A stretch of DNA of 64,000 nt from Gigantopelta aegis (taxonomy: Eukaryota; Mollusca; Gastropoda; Neomphalida; Peltospiridae): assembly GCF_016097555.1 (NCBI RefSeq), contig NC_054704.1:72997827-73061826 (forward strand). Reading direction: 5' to 3'. Of the stretch, positions 10,801 through 25,800 are shown one piece after another (the stretch's first letter is position 1; each line of letters starts with the position of its first letter). A program made the position numbers and the translations under genes. The notes beneath the pieces were generated by a model. That model saw nothing but the letters and a program-made list of their open reading frames with translations. It ran no database searches and had not been told where the DNA came from.

Positions 10801-13800
10801 ATGCTCAACGTTACCACGATGACATTCTCGCTCATCACGTCATTCCTCTGTTCTATAACAACACCAACATCTCCATTTTTCAACATGATAATGCCACCTC
10901 TCATACAGCTAGAGACACTGTAAATTTTCTTAGGACAAATAACATTGATTTCATTGATGACTGGCCCACTAAAAGTCCTGATCTCAACCCCATCGAGCAT
11001 GTCTGGGATAGTCTGGACAGACGATTAAGGTGTCGTCCCAACCCACCTGCTAACGTCAACAAACTTCGTCAAGCGCTCATTCAGGAATGGAACAATATTC
11101 CACAGGCAGAAATCAACACTTTAGTCAATTCTATGTGCCTGTGATGCACTGCAGTAGTCAATTCAAGAGGTGGTCATACCCGTTATTAAGTGGGTGGGTT
11201 TTTTTTTAACCCCTACCACACTACCCTACAATTTCTCCCAGTTTCTGTTAACCTATGGCCATGATTTTTGCACCAACCGATGCATCATGGAACACTCTTT
11301 AAACACATATATACGAATTATTCCCCCGGTTTGTTTTCATCAAGTTATGTTCAAGCAAAGTTAGCGGAAGTTTCTTATTTTGTTCAGTATAGTTTAAGCT
11401 AAAGACTGGTCATTATTTAACAAGTCACATTTTCTTACTGATGCAAGTGTTAAAAAATAACAAGTTATTTTTATTTTTTATTATTATTATTATTATTTTT
11501 TTAATCCCACTGCCCCGTTTCCTTTCTCTCCTTTGAATTTCATCTCATTTCTTCCCTATCTGGCAGCTTTTCCTATCTTTCAACTTCTTTCACTATCCAC
11601 CTCCACATCCTAGTCCTTGTCTGTCCAACAGTGACAGGTGCTTGTCTCTTGTGGCTATCTGTGCCACACACCTGACATTCCCCATCATCTTTTAGCTGTA
11701 GTCTGACCACTTTATTCATAACAAGTTATTTGACTATTAAATACATTCAAAATGTTAATAAAATCAATGTACTAAATGATTGATTGATCCAGGCCATCTA
11801 AGGCACATTACTCTTGTATGAACAACAAATAACAGGAAAGCTGAAGTATCTTCCATTGACTATCATAGCTTTAGTATGAAGATATTGAACAAAATAGAAG
11901 AAAGAGCACTCTCATTTAATTGTATTTGTTTCTGTCATTTTGCCATGTTTGCCGCCGGTCACATTATAGGGCTATGAGACATGAAGGGAAAACAAAAGTC
12001 GAATGTGTGGAATGCAATACACGAATAGCATGATTTGGCATCCATGTTCAGCGCTGAAATTAAGATGCATAATGCTATTTTAATTTATTCCTTAGTCTCA
12101 TTATCATCTAGTAAGTGTCGGGTACTCAGGTTTCGGTTGAGTTTGACCCTCACATAATCGAGTCCAATATTTTGTACTCGTGGAAGCAAGAGATCTTTTT
12201 CCATATGGTTTCCCACATACAATGGTCTTGGATGTACTAGTCGTGGGGTAATGGCTGGGATGGGGAGTCCTATAACTCATCACATCTCACTTGAGCACTG
12301 GGGTGCTGGATCAAACCTTCTCGGCAGACACATTGGGGGGGTTTTCATCCCAACTTGTGCCCAATGTCTGCCAGGTATGTGCTGTCCTGTCTGTGTGAAA
12401 GTGCATTCCTAACTGCTAATGAAGATTCCTTACTGCCAATGGACAAATGTTGCGCTGTCAATAAACAAAATAAACTTTTTAACTTCAACTCATGTAGCAC
12501 TCTACCATTTACAGGGGTGGGACATAGCCCAGTGGTAAAGGGTCTGCTTGATGCGCAGTCGGTCTGGGATCACCTTTGGGCTATTTCTTGTTCTAGCCAG
12601 TGCACCACGACTTGTATATCATGGTGGTGGTATGTGCTATCCTGTCTGGGGGATGGTGCATACAAAACATCCTTGTTATTAATAAAAACAAATGTAGGGG
12701 GTTTCCTTTCTAAGACTATATGTCAAAATTACCAAATGTTTGACATCCAATAGCTGATGATTATCAAATCAATGTGCTCTAGTAGTGTCGTTAAACTAAA
12801 CAAACTTTCTACCATTAACACTCTACTATTATGTTAGATCATGCTCAGTGTTTTATAAGAATCCTCTTCTTTAGATCTACATATTCAACGGTGCGATTAA
12901 AAAGAACTACAGAATACCGTTATCATCCAGATAGTTTACAGCTTTCATCATGCAAGTTATCAAATCTCACTGTCGGTTAACAATTCAGGCCTATGGATTT
13001 CAGACAACATTTCGGAAACATCATGGAATTAAACGTCCATTACCCATTAACATGATTACAATAAAAGATTTCGATGGGTTCTGATGATCACAGGGCACGG
13101 AACCAAAAAAAGAGTTTTCCATAAAATTGAAATGTGGAATCCTAATTTTTTATTTTTGTTTAAATGCAGATAACTTTCAGACCTACATATTTTAATTTAT
13201 AATTAGAAAGATCTATACAATACCATTATCGTCCAGGTATTTGACGACATCTTTCATCAACTCCTGGTAAAAGGATTCCCCTCGATCTATCAATGTAACA
13301 CTGAGTCGGTCATACACTTTTTGAAATTCTGAAGAAAAAAAACAACATTTATATTCATGCGAACTGATACACGAGCAGAAGAAAAATAATTTTAGTAAAG
13401 CTATTTCAAAAACAAACTTATCCACAAAATATACTATCTAACTCAATACAAACTCCGTGGAAATTAAAATTATTCCATTCCAAAGATAAAATTATTCCAT
13501 TCCCAAATGTTAAAATAAGAAAATAACAAATCAATCATATTTGTATTAATTTGATCATGAACACTTAATGACATGCCTAAAATTTCATGTGATTAAAAAG
13601 CCAGTCACATTTACAATTACTTAATTGTTAACTCTTTACAAAATGCCTCATTTTTCACAAGATTTGAAACCCAGTCAAATTTACTAGAATTCAATTGTGA
13701 ATCCATCACGAGATACCTTAAATTTCACATGATTTGAAATCCAGTCACATTTATTAGAATAACTCAACCATGAATCCTTTACAAACAATCTTATATTTCT

Positions 13801-16800
13801 TTTGATTTATATCTTGTCAGACATAAAAGACTTTGTCAAATTATGTGGGGCAAAAGTAACAAATAGGACTTGCAGAGGTTTAAAAAAAATTAATTATCTA
13901 TTTATAGATTTCTCATTTTGTGAAGTATTTACGATTAACTATGTATTGTAAATATGACTAGATTTCAAATGCTATAAATGAATTGTGAGACATTATATGA
14001 CATACATGTATGTGGTATCTAGAGAAGGATTTGTGATTGTATTTCAAAAGTTAGGATATTTGTGGCATATTGTGAAGAGTTCACAATTCACCACTTCTGG
14101 AATTTAAATTGTATGAAATCTGAGGTATCAAGACAAGCAAGAAGCAAAACCCATTTTGTGGAGTGGGAAGCAATCTTTGCTTCTCAAATTTAAACTTAAA
14201 CAAAAGCAAGAAATTGACAAGCAGTTATAGAACACAGCCATTGGTTCATGTATAAATTCTACAGTTGTATAATATTCGAAGATGGAAAGCAAAAGCTGTT
14301 TATGAATCTGATTATTAAGAAGTGTATTGTGAATTTTGAAAAGCATATGTCTCTTTCTCCCTGTACATTTCAAGCCTTGTAATTAATTGCAAAGGAAGGA
14401 AGGAAATGGTTTATTTAATGACGCACTCAACACATTTTATTTACAGTATGGCATCGAACATATGGTTAAGGACCACACATATATTGAGAGAGAAAATCTG
14501 CTGTCGCCACTTCATGGGCTACACTTTTCGAATAGCAGCAAGGGATCTTTTATATGCATCATCTCATAGACAGGATAGCACATACCACAGCCTTTGATGT
14601 ACCAGTCATGGTGCACTGGCTGGAACGAGAAATAGCCCAATGGGCCCACTGACAGGGATCGATCCCAAACTGACCATGCATCAAGCGAACACTTTACCAG
14701 TAGGCTACGTCTCGCCCCTTAATTGCAAAGATCCATGATAATCATTTCTGGTAAATATGACTGGATTTCATATATTGTATAAAATCTTAAGAAAACTTGT
14801 GATGGGTCGATTCATAATTAAACACTTCTGGTAAATACGACAAGATTTCAAATTGTATGAAATCTAAGCTATTTAGTGAAGGGTTCACAATTAACTGGTG
14901 TTCTCACCTTGTCGAGAGATGTTGTAAATCAACTGCCAGGCTTTGTAGTGCTCTGGTTCGTGGGACTGAAGTTTGACAACACATTCGTACGCCCGTTTCT
15001 TGAAATCCTCCTCTTCATCAAATCGGTTTTTTGCTTGCTGAAATATATATCAATAAAAATATTATGAAGAAAGAGAAATAAAAATTAATAGTAAGAATAA
15101 ATAGAAACTTGCATGTTATATGTTGAATAGCAAATCACGAAATATTCCAAACATATACTAGAATGATGTCTCTAAACATTCAGCCATATATGACTTTCTT
15201 CCAAACTTTAACCTGTCTTTAAAGCGACAAGCACTAGTTTAAAAATATTATGGTATATTTTTCACTATTAGATTTGTTTTTGATAATTACAATCAGACAT
15301 TACTTAGATTTTATTGTGTAGATTATCCCTTTCCATGCATGCAGTGTTTCTGGTCATCCTGGTGTTTCTAAAAAAAAATTTAAACAAACATACTTCTGAG
15401 AAGTAATGGTCTAATCTATTTTTAAGGGTATTTCCATGTTTCATCGTCACAAATACTTGTTTCACGCTATTGTAACTCTATTTTGTTGTATAGGTTTGTA
15501 GCTTGACCCAGGGCTCAAAATTAACGACAGCAATTGCTGTCGTTGAAATATAAATTGACGTAGGTAGAGAGCATTAGCGATGGCACTTTTGTGCCATCAG
15601 TACTATTCCTCAACAATAGCAAAATATATCCACCTGGTGTGCATACATGTAATCTGCCAATATTTAACATTTTCACATTTGAAATATGTCTACATACAGC
15701 AAAATAACCTTTCAGTCAAATTAATTTTCTGCAAATGTCACTTTTAAAAAAAAATTGCCATAGGCAGGCTCAAAATTGCCATTGGTGGGCTGTTTCAATC
15801 ATGGCAATTCTTTTACAAATTGCTATGGGAGACAAATTCTTAAGTTTGAGCCCTGTTGACCAAACTTAGTGTCCATTTTTTATGGGTTGAAACTAGGTTC
15901 TGTGACTTTAACCAAGCTATGATACAGTCAGACTGCCAGATAAAAATCATCCTTCTATAGACTTGCATCATGTGTAACAGTACTTAGAATAATAGTATGC
16001 ACTCTCCAGATACTTGATCAGTCTAGAATAAATCCCTGTTGGCAGACTCATTAGGCTATTTCTCATTCCAGCCAGTGCTCCACAACTAGTGTAACAAAGG
16101 CTGTGGTATCTACTATTATGTCTGGGGAATGGTACAAATAAAATATTCTTTGCTGCTAATCAAAATAGTATGGAAGGAAGGAAATGTTTTATTTAACGAC
16201 GTACTCAACACATTTTATGTACGGTTATATGGTGTCAGACATTTGGTTAAGGACCATGCACACAGATATTTAGAGAGGAAATCTGCTGTCGCCACTTCAC
16301 TGGCTACTCTTTTCGATTAGCAGCAAGAGATCTTTTATATGCACCATCCCACAGACAGAAGAGTACATACCATGGCCTTTGTCACACCAGTTATGAATCA
16401 AAATAGTAACCAACGGAGTCGTACCTCAGGTTTTCTTTATCATCAGTATATGTGTGATCCTTAACAATATGTCAAACACTATAAAACAGTATATAAATAT
16501 GTGTCAAGTGCATTGTTAAATAAAAAAATTCTTCCTTAATCTGTTAAAACAATGTCTAGCAGGTTCTAATTTTAATAGGCAAACAGATATCCAAAACTAG
16601 ATTTGCATGAGCAATGTGTTTGTTCAAATAATTTTCAGGCTCATGATAGGAATTTATGGTATGTAATTAATGAGATATTTCTTTAACATATAGGGCTGAA
16701 TTTACAAAGCCTGTTTTTGTACAAGCATTTTTCAATGCTTAAACACCTGTATTTAAGAAAAACACAAGTAAATTTGGAATAAATAACACTTAAAACAAGT

Positions 16801-19800
16801 GTAACTGCCAAAAAGCAATAAGCATAATAAGAATCCATCATAATAAAACAAACTAACACGGAAAAAACCCCGAAGTTTGACTCTAAAAAACAGAGCCAAA
16901 GAAAAGACATCCGAGCCCGACAGCGAAGAGAAAAAGAAGAAAGTTATAGTCACATGACCGGAACTACAGGGCGCATACAGAACAAGAATTTTAGGCCATC
17001 CTGTTTTCTGTTGGGATGTTAGGACCAGACCACTTGTGTGTGCACTTGTTGAGGACAGGAAATGTTGAAAAGGGAAAAATTGCTCTGTAAATTTGATTAA
17101 ACATTTGTTACAGCACACCTTATAAAATGTCTGCAGATCTGCTATGGGCGGAGGCACCGACAGGAAGTTTGGGTAGCTGTCTTTGAGGTGAGCGATGAGC
17201 ATGCCAAACTGAGTGCCCCAGTCTCCGAGGTGGTTGATCCTCAACACATCGTGACCCACCCACTCCAGCAGACGACAGATTGTCTCACCAATGATTGTTG
17301 ACCTGCACAAAATACAAATTTCTATTTTATTAGTGAATTTCATTTTAACTTGTTTTCTGTGTGTTTATATCCAAAAAGGGTTGAAATATCCTGTCTTGTG
17401 TACCACTTCACAAAGACAACACTAGACATAAAAAAATTAAAGTTTCTTGTAACCTAACCAATCTATAAAATCATCCTAATACACTTTTTTCTTTTCATTT
17501 TTTCCTTTGCTCTTCCTTTTTTCAATATAATTAGCATAGGCATACGGGCTCCCATTTTTATTGGGATGCAGGCTGATTTTGGTCCAAAGTAAATGAAAAT
17601 GCCAACACTGGATAACCCTTATTCATCTTTACATTATTACCAATCAATTATATAGCGTTGCAAACGAATCACTACACATTTTCACACGGATGACAACCTA
17701 TATTGTGAGTAGAATGATGGAAATATATGGTGAAAAGTTTTCAGCCCAGCTCATTTTGCCCAAACTTCAATATCATCTTTGCCTGAATGTGAAGATTTGC
17801 TCCAGCACTGGGAGTAGGGGCAGCTACACCCCTAACCCCCAATCTCGTACTTATGATAATTAGATAGAGCCATTTAAGGTGAGCTATCATGCTTCCCATT
17901 ACTCCCCTGAAACTAGTTCAAGGAGAGGAATATTAGCTCCGCTTAGTATTTGAATTTATATCGTATCAATATATGGTAGTACCCATAGTTAGAGAAGCGA
18001 TTAACATTTCCCTCAATTCAAGACATCTGTATAAAAAAAAAATTTTTTTTTTTAAATTTACCTCAGATGACCGACATGCATCTCTTTGGCAATGTTTGGC
18101 GATGAAAAGTCGACCACAACTCGACATTTCCGAGACAGTGGTGGAGGCTGGACACCATTCTTCAGAAGATCTGATATAGCTTGAGAAACATATTGTTTGT
18201 TGAGAAAGATGTTGATAAATCCAGGACCAGCAATCTCAATCTGAAAGACAAAAGAACAGAGTAAAAAGGTCATTTAATTACCTGAACTTGTAAACCTGCA
18301 AAACGGTAGTTGTCTTGAGTTACATATACAGCGACACCCTTCAAAACTGTAAATGGGAATTCCCTCAAAGCAAGACTTTTTATCAAGGTCCATTTTTAAA
18401 TGTCAGTAAAAAACAAAACCTCTCTACACCTGATACCCCTTAGAACCGGATATATTACTTGGTGATTCATTCAACTGATTGCAGTTTTTCTTGTTCCAAC
18501 CAGTGCACCACAACTGGTCAAAGGCCATGGTATGTGCTATCCTGTCTGTGGAAAAGTGCATATAAAAGATTCCTTGCTGCATTAACAAAAATGTAGAGTG
18601 TTTCCTACGATGGCTACCTGTCAGAATTACAAAATATTTGACATCCAATAGCCAATAACTAATTAATCAATGTGCTCTAGTGGTGTTGTGAAACAGTACA
18701 AACTTTAACATTACTTGGTCCCATAGGTGTTTAGCTATTTAAATGGAAGTTGTATATTAGCAGTGAAAGTACTCTAAAATATATTTTTGTTTTTATTTTT
18801 AGCAGGGGGTCTTTGACCCCCTTGACCCCACCCCTAGATCTGCATTTGTATCTATTATTAATGAGTACCATTATACACGCAATAGTTAATGTATTAACTG
18901 GATGGTGCTCAATAATCATTTATTCATTTCAGGTTAACAAGTGATAGATCTGCATCCCAATACCAGATCCGACCTTGAATTAGTTTCAGTGGCGGCCATT
19001 ACATTGACTTTCTCTCAGTTACCAATAACAACTAACTAGTAACCACTGTCCTAGAGGCAGCTGAGGTGTGTGCCCAGGACAGTATGCTTGAACCTTAGAA
19101 TGATTTGGTTTTCAACTAACAGAAATGAGCTGAGGTGTGTACCCAGGACAGTATGCTTGAACCATGTTTTTTTTTTTAGCAGAAATGAATTAAAATGAAT
19201 GCAACCTTTTCACAGAACTTTGTAGGCTGTAATTTGTCTACTATAGCTTGAGCCACTTCTTTTGGGTTGGCTTTCTGTCCACTTCCTTTGAGAATCTGAA
19301 AACAAAGATACACATTTTTATGTTTTTATCAGACAGTCAGGCAGCATTTTACTTTTTATTAATATTATATTGAAAAAAAATAAAATAATAATAATTCCTA
19401 AAAAAAGGTTAATTAGTTTAATGACACAATTCAACAATTCTGAAAAACATCTTGGGATAACACTGAGACAGGAAGTCCAGAATTCATCTCTGAGGCTGAC
19501 TCAATCAAATCTCCTGTATTAAATTTAAACACAGTCAAAACTGATATTTATTCCATTTATGGAACATGTATCTATAATATAATATGCAAGGCCTTTTCAA
19601 AAGTTTGTTCTGACCGCTACTCTTCTTTTGATTTGTACTACCGACAGCCTTCTTTGTCCAATGCTGCATTTCACAAGGATCTTTTTGAATTCAGGTCAGC
19701 TGACTATCATACTAAATACTGCATACAAAGATGAATTCCATAAAAACAATCGTAATGGAGGCCACCATCTTTGTTACTTGACACAGAAGTGGCTATATAA

Positions 19801-22800
19801 ACGACGGCCAATGTGGGCTGGTCATATTTTGGGGCAAAAGCCTAGTGTAAGGTCACTATACTCCATCTAAATGAAATGTTTTATTTTTAACAAGGACCTC
19901 AACACATTTTATTTAGGGTTATGTGGTGTCGGAAATATGGTTAATGACCACACATATTGAGAGAGGAAATCTGCTGTCGCCACTTCATGGGCTGCTCTTT
20001 TCAATTAGTGGCAGGGTTTTTTTTATATGCACCATCCCACAGACAGGATAGCACATACAATGGCCTTTGATATACCAGTCGTGGTGCACTGGCTGGAGTG
20101 AGAAATAGCCCAAAGGGCCCACCGACAGGGATCGATCCCAAACCAACCGTGCATCAAGCGAGCCATTTACCACTGGGCTATGTCTCGCCCCTTTGAAAAT
20201 GAAAGGAAGCAGTGGGATAAAAAAAAATAAAAATTAATTCACACAGAAATAGACTGCCAACCTGAGCTATCCCCATGGCACTGTTACACTGGTAGTCGGA
20301 CTTGTTGCTGGTCGTGAGGAGTACCGGTGGATCTGGCAGGGTAGGAAACGCCTCCCGGATAGCCATCTCAAAAATGTCTTGCAGGGCTCCTGGGATGCTC
20401 ACCGTGTGATTAGGCTTAGATGACTTCTCCATATCTATGAACTGAAAACAAACATGTATGAAGCTAATGAGGCATAACTTGACAACAGGGCTAACAGAGG
20501 GCAGATGGAAAAAAAAAATCAGGGACTAGTAGTAGAGGGTCTCCTTCACAGAGACATAAAAGAGCACTTTTAAACTAAAAAGTGAGTTTTATCATATTTT
20601 TTAGTATTATAGACAATATAAATATAACACTATAGAAAGTCATACAAGTAAAACAAATATGTATAGAAAAAAAACTTATTTGAAAAATTAAACTTATTAC
20701 AAAGAGAAACTGCATGTAGAAGTGTTTTATAACTGATTATGAATTTAATTTTTATTAGGAATGTATTATTTATCAGTTTTTGAAAATGCCATTGGGTATA
20801 AAAATCTGGAAAACTTTGTTTTCTTTAATGACACCACTAGAGTACTGGTTGAGGCCGAGGAAAACCCAATGGATCCACTGAGGAAGTTTGATTCTATAAA
20901 CCTATGCACCTCAGAGAATGGTTTTAAAACAGCAGCTGTTCTTGTGAAATTTTCATCAAAGAACAAGACGTTTTTGTTGGTGTTAAAATCCACAATTCCA
21001 GGAAAGCCTGATTTTTATCTCCAGATATTTTTATTTTAATGGTTTATCAGTTAACCATTATTTTCACTTATACTTATACACACTGATATTTGACTTACAC
21101 CAATATATAGGTAACTTATACACCACTTATAAGTGGCATAAGTGGCATATAAGTCAAGTACAATGTATACTTCACTTATAAGTTTGTATAAGTTATTTCC
21201 GTAAGGGATAACACCAATTAACATTCTATTTCATTTCAAGAAACATACACGTTTTAGAAGATTCAGCTGGTACTTCAGTTTTGAATTTTCACTTTGCAGT
21301 TTTTCTACTTCAGGGGAGACAACTCCAGATGCAGCCAGTTTCTCAGGTTTCTGCAAAGCTTGTATTTCTTGTTGAAGTCTTCTGAGTTCTGCCTCCTAAA
21401 ACATAAATAATTACAATCAGTCAGGATATATTATGGTATAGATAAAGAAAGGAGCATTTGTTTAATGACAGCTCAGAACATTATTTTAACAATAAAAAAA
21501 CAACTCTTGTTTTATCATGTCTGGGGGTTTATTTTAGCAGTATATAGGCTCTCGTATAGTCATGTATTATATTCAAAATTATTAATGTGTCACACTACAA
21601 TGATATTTGTTGAAATAGACTGAACCTGTATATATTTTTATTCCAAGTTTTGTTGCAAATATTATTTTTATTGCATGAACTATAGGAAATTTATAGAGAA
21701 ATAATTTCCATTTGCATGTTTCGTATAAAGATCTTGGTTCATAATCTTTCTCTATTCTTGTTCGACATTATTGTTACATCAAAAATTGTTTTTAAAAAAT
21801 AAAAATAAAACTGAATAATATTTAATTTTGTTAGTGTTCTTGGCCTGTTAATTTGATTTCAAAGTGGTAAATGAAAACATAACTCTCTACTTTTGTTATA
21901 ATCATCAATTGTGAAACGATTACCAATTCCCATAACCTTTTGTGAATGAACTGTGCAAAGTATAAGGCACAACACTTTAAGGTTAGTAAACCTTTTTTTA
22001 ATTTAATGTTGTCATAATAATAATGTTGTATACTCTTAGCTGAACGAATAGTGAATACTCTGAGATATGTTAAAAGGTATATTAGGACCACATCATCACG
22101 TGAGAGCTAAAACGTCGTAAGTGGCAGATATTACCTAAAATGTCTTTTTTGCATATTCAGAATCGCCATCCCTGATTACATATTGTCACAAAAAATCATA
22201 GCTGTGTCCCTAATTGCATCGCTTATATAGAAGGATTTAAATGGTTGTAAGTGAATCACTGATACCAATTTGCACGAAAATAGATGTAACTGACACCGAT
22301 TTGCTTGCTGTCCATTATGTGAACACGACTGGTCGTGTGTGGTAGATACACCCTTTTTAAATACAGTTTGTTATATAAGTATGTCTGACATAGGTCGTAT
22401 GTGCCAAATATGACGCATATGTATTCTTTGTTATCGGTCTGTGATAGAAATTGCAAATGCAAAGTACAATAGAGCATACATTATGTCAATATTTTTATGT
22501 GCTTAAATCCTAAAATAATATGACTTTTGTCGTTGTGAGAGCCCGGTCTATTTAAGAAACACATTTGGCAACAGACTAGAATGGTGTCTGTATATATAAA
22601 TAGGAATTGCAGTAACATTAATGCTTGTATGGTTTGCTATTTTATGTGCACCATAATTATAATAATAAACATGTTTTGGTGAATTTTCTTGAAAAACAAA
22701 TATCTATTTGAAACGTTTTTAATTGAAGCAAACTTTCTAACATGTAATTTGTATCTGTAGATACAATTTTAATTCATAATAATGTTGTATGTAGCATATA

Positions 22801-25800
22801 TGACCAAAGTGCAAACATTATCACACTGATTTTGTATGTACATGTATTTAATTATATGTTATGGTGATCAAGTTCCGCCTTTCAGCTGCCTTTGAAGATC
22901 TACAGGATTGCCCTAATGTAGGCATAATGGATTAACAATATTACATACAAATGCCATTGTAAGCTAAAAGGCGAATAAAGTGAATGTTGCCTCAACATAA
23001 ACGATAGCAAGATCTACGAACTTTGATTAACTTTACAGTTAACAAATATTTGCAACAGAATATCCATGTCCTGAGTCAGACTATGAACACGTTAAACCAG
23101 TTACTAAGCTAAGCCAAGCAACAGAATGCTGAACGTGAACATAACATAATACACACAACACAGCATGCACAACAGAAGCTGAACATGACATAGCATACAC
23201 AATTGGACATGAATGTAACATAGCTCACACAACAGGACCTGAACATGATACATGTATATAGCATACACAACAGAACTTGGCACATCAATGACAACAAGAC
23301 CTGAACATAACATAGCAAAAAGCTGAACATGAGAAAATAATCACCATAGAAAATGAATGTGACATAGCACTTGCGACAGTTTATTTGTTTGTTTTGTTTA
23401 ACAACACCACTAGAGCACATTGATTAATTAATCATCGGCTATTGGATGTCAAACATTTGGTAATTATGACTCATAGTCATCAGAGGAAACCCGCTACATT
23501 TTTCCTAATGCAGCAAGGTATCTTTTATATGCACTTCCTCACACAGGACAGCACATACCACAGCCTTTATCCAGTCACTTGCGACAGAACCTGAACCTAA
23601 ACATGACATATCACTCACAACAGAGGCAGAAAATAATTTAGCACACACAACAGAAACTGGAGGATTGATCACTTAACACTAACAAAACACGGAGAGAACA
23701 TTGCACATAACATAGTCTGGAGATATCACTGAAAACACACCATACATAACCTGAAGAGATCACTGAACACAATAGAACCTGGATAGATCACTGAACACAC
23801 AACAGAACCTGGAAAGATCACTGGACAACAGAAAATGGAGATCACCGAACACACAATAGAACCTGGAGAGATCACTGAACATACAACAGAACCTGGAGAG
23901 ATCACTGAACACACAATAGAACCTGGAGAGATCACTGAACACACAATAGAACTTGAAGAGATCACCGGACATACAACAGAACCTGGAGAGATCACTGAAC
24001 ACACAATATAACCTGAAGAGATCACTGAACACACAATATAACCTGGAGAGATCACTGGATACACAATATAACCTGGAGAGATCACTGGATACACGATATA
24101 ACCTGGAGAGATCACTGGACACACAATATAACCTGGAGAGATCACTGGACACACAATATAACCTGGAGAGATCACTGGACACATGCACAACAGAACCTGG
24201 AGAGATAACCAAATACACAATAAAACTAGGAGTGTGCACTAAACACTAATCCACAGAGATATGGGGGGGGGGGGGGGGGGTGACCTCCCTCAGAAAGAAA
24301 ATGGGTTGAGTTTAGGGTTATGGTTTAAGAAAATCATACAGTAATGATAAGAGTAATTAATTATGTCAAAAAGTTAACTTAAAAAATAAGTTCTGCAAAA
24401 TATTTGGGTATGGTACCATACCCATTTTACCCTCTGGCACAAACTCTGCACCAGATAAGGTCACACAAAATCAGGGGTGGGTCAAAGAAAACCAGGATTT
24501 CAGCAGTCAGAGTTACGTTTTTTTCACATTATTATTGTGTTCAATTAGTGATTTTATTTATCGTATTATTATTAACAAAAGTAAAATAACTTTTTTCACG
24601 TAATATTTTGTTTAAGCAGTGATTTTATTAATATGTACTTCTACTACTTATATTCCTTTTTGAATGTTTGCTTCTAAATATTTTCTATTCACCCGGAAAT
24701 CAACTGTATAGTGAGACTGAAGGGTCCACCAGAATAACCTGTGTCCGTGACATCAGTTGAATTTACAATACATGTATATACATGTGTATGTGTATATGAA
24801 GGGTTCACCAGAATAACCTGTGTCCGTGACGTCACAGTTGAATTTACAATATATACATGTGTATGTGTATACAAAGGGTTCACCAGAATAACCTGTGTCC
24901 GTGACGTCACAGTTGAATTTACAATATATACATGTACATGGGAGAGGAAGGTGGGGGCGGGGTGGTGGCTCGGGGATCACAGGCTGAAATGTTTTCTGTT
25001 TGTTTTTCTGCTTAGTCACCTGTATATAAGTATTTAATATTTATACTGGTCACACGTAGAGGACCTGATTTTAATCAGATTCATATTGATATTTACTTCA
25101 CGTACAATCATAAATCTCATCTTTAAAATGCCACCCCCACCCCCATTCCATCCCACCCACCTCACAACCGAATAATAAAGTGTATCTACCCAACCGTGTT
25201 ATCATACTATTACTACATTGCCAAATCTGAACAAACACTGCGCTAGGCCAGTCCGCATTCAAATCAATACATCTATTCTCGAGGAACTGGGAAAGTCCAA
25301 CACGGAAAATGAAATGTGTTTGTAAGATTGACTGGACTACTTTTAAAATCGGGAATAAAATATGATTTTAACATATGAATATATCTCAAAATACCATCAC
25401 TTCGCAAAAAATCCCTCTCTCACACAGACAGACAATTTATATTTATTATAACACGTCAGTCCTGATTGTCCGTCTATTACGTAATTTGTGTATTTATAAT
25501 CGCACGTCGGGCCGCTGTTGTGCATGTGTCCTCATTTCAGCCCATGCTACCTGACTTCAAATACCTGGTGAAAATGCTCAACAGCTTAACCACTTGACAA
25601 CAGACACCATTTCTTGTTTGTTTTTCTGCTTAGTAACCTGTATACAAGTATAATAATAATGATCACATCTCGAGCTACTATTTTTTTCCTTGTCATGTGA
25701 CTAGAAATTCCCAATAAAAAACCCAACCCTATACCAGCACCATATAAAACAGTTGCAGATCCGGTTGCTGTGTGTGTGTGTGGGGGGGGGGAGGATGGGG

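Noticed and set aside
12530-12580. Possible tRNA gene in head A
   Set aside because: Head A occurs in at least six copies, always joined to the SINE core.
20761-21039. 92-codon ORF in RARS1 intron 2
   Set aside because: Partly made of a SINE tail (TTTAATGACACCACTAGAGT) and no recognised domain; considered chance, though its C-terminal part is oddly protein-like.
23751-24222. CRISPR-like array
   Set aside because: No unique spacers between repeats, animal genome context, no cas genes.
23726-24249. Long periodic open frames on both strands (SDLSRLYCV and [10 protein letters not shown] repeats)
   Set aside because: They are translations of a 30 bp minisatellite; period divisible by three keeps all frames open. 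No start context or non-repetitive domain.
25100-25600. Candidate additional RARS1 or nested gene first exon
   Set aside because: No ATG with plausible protein and donor found; exon 1 was instead located at 35634-35675.
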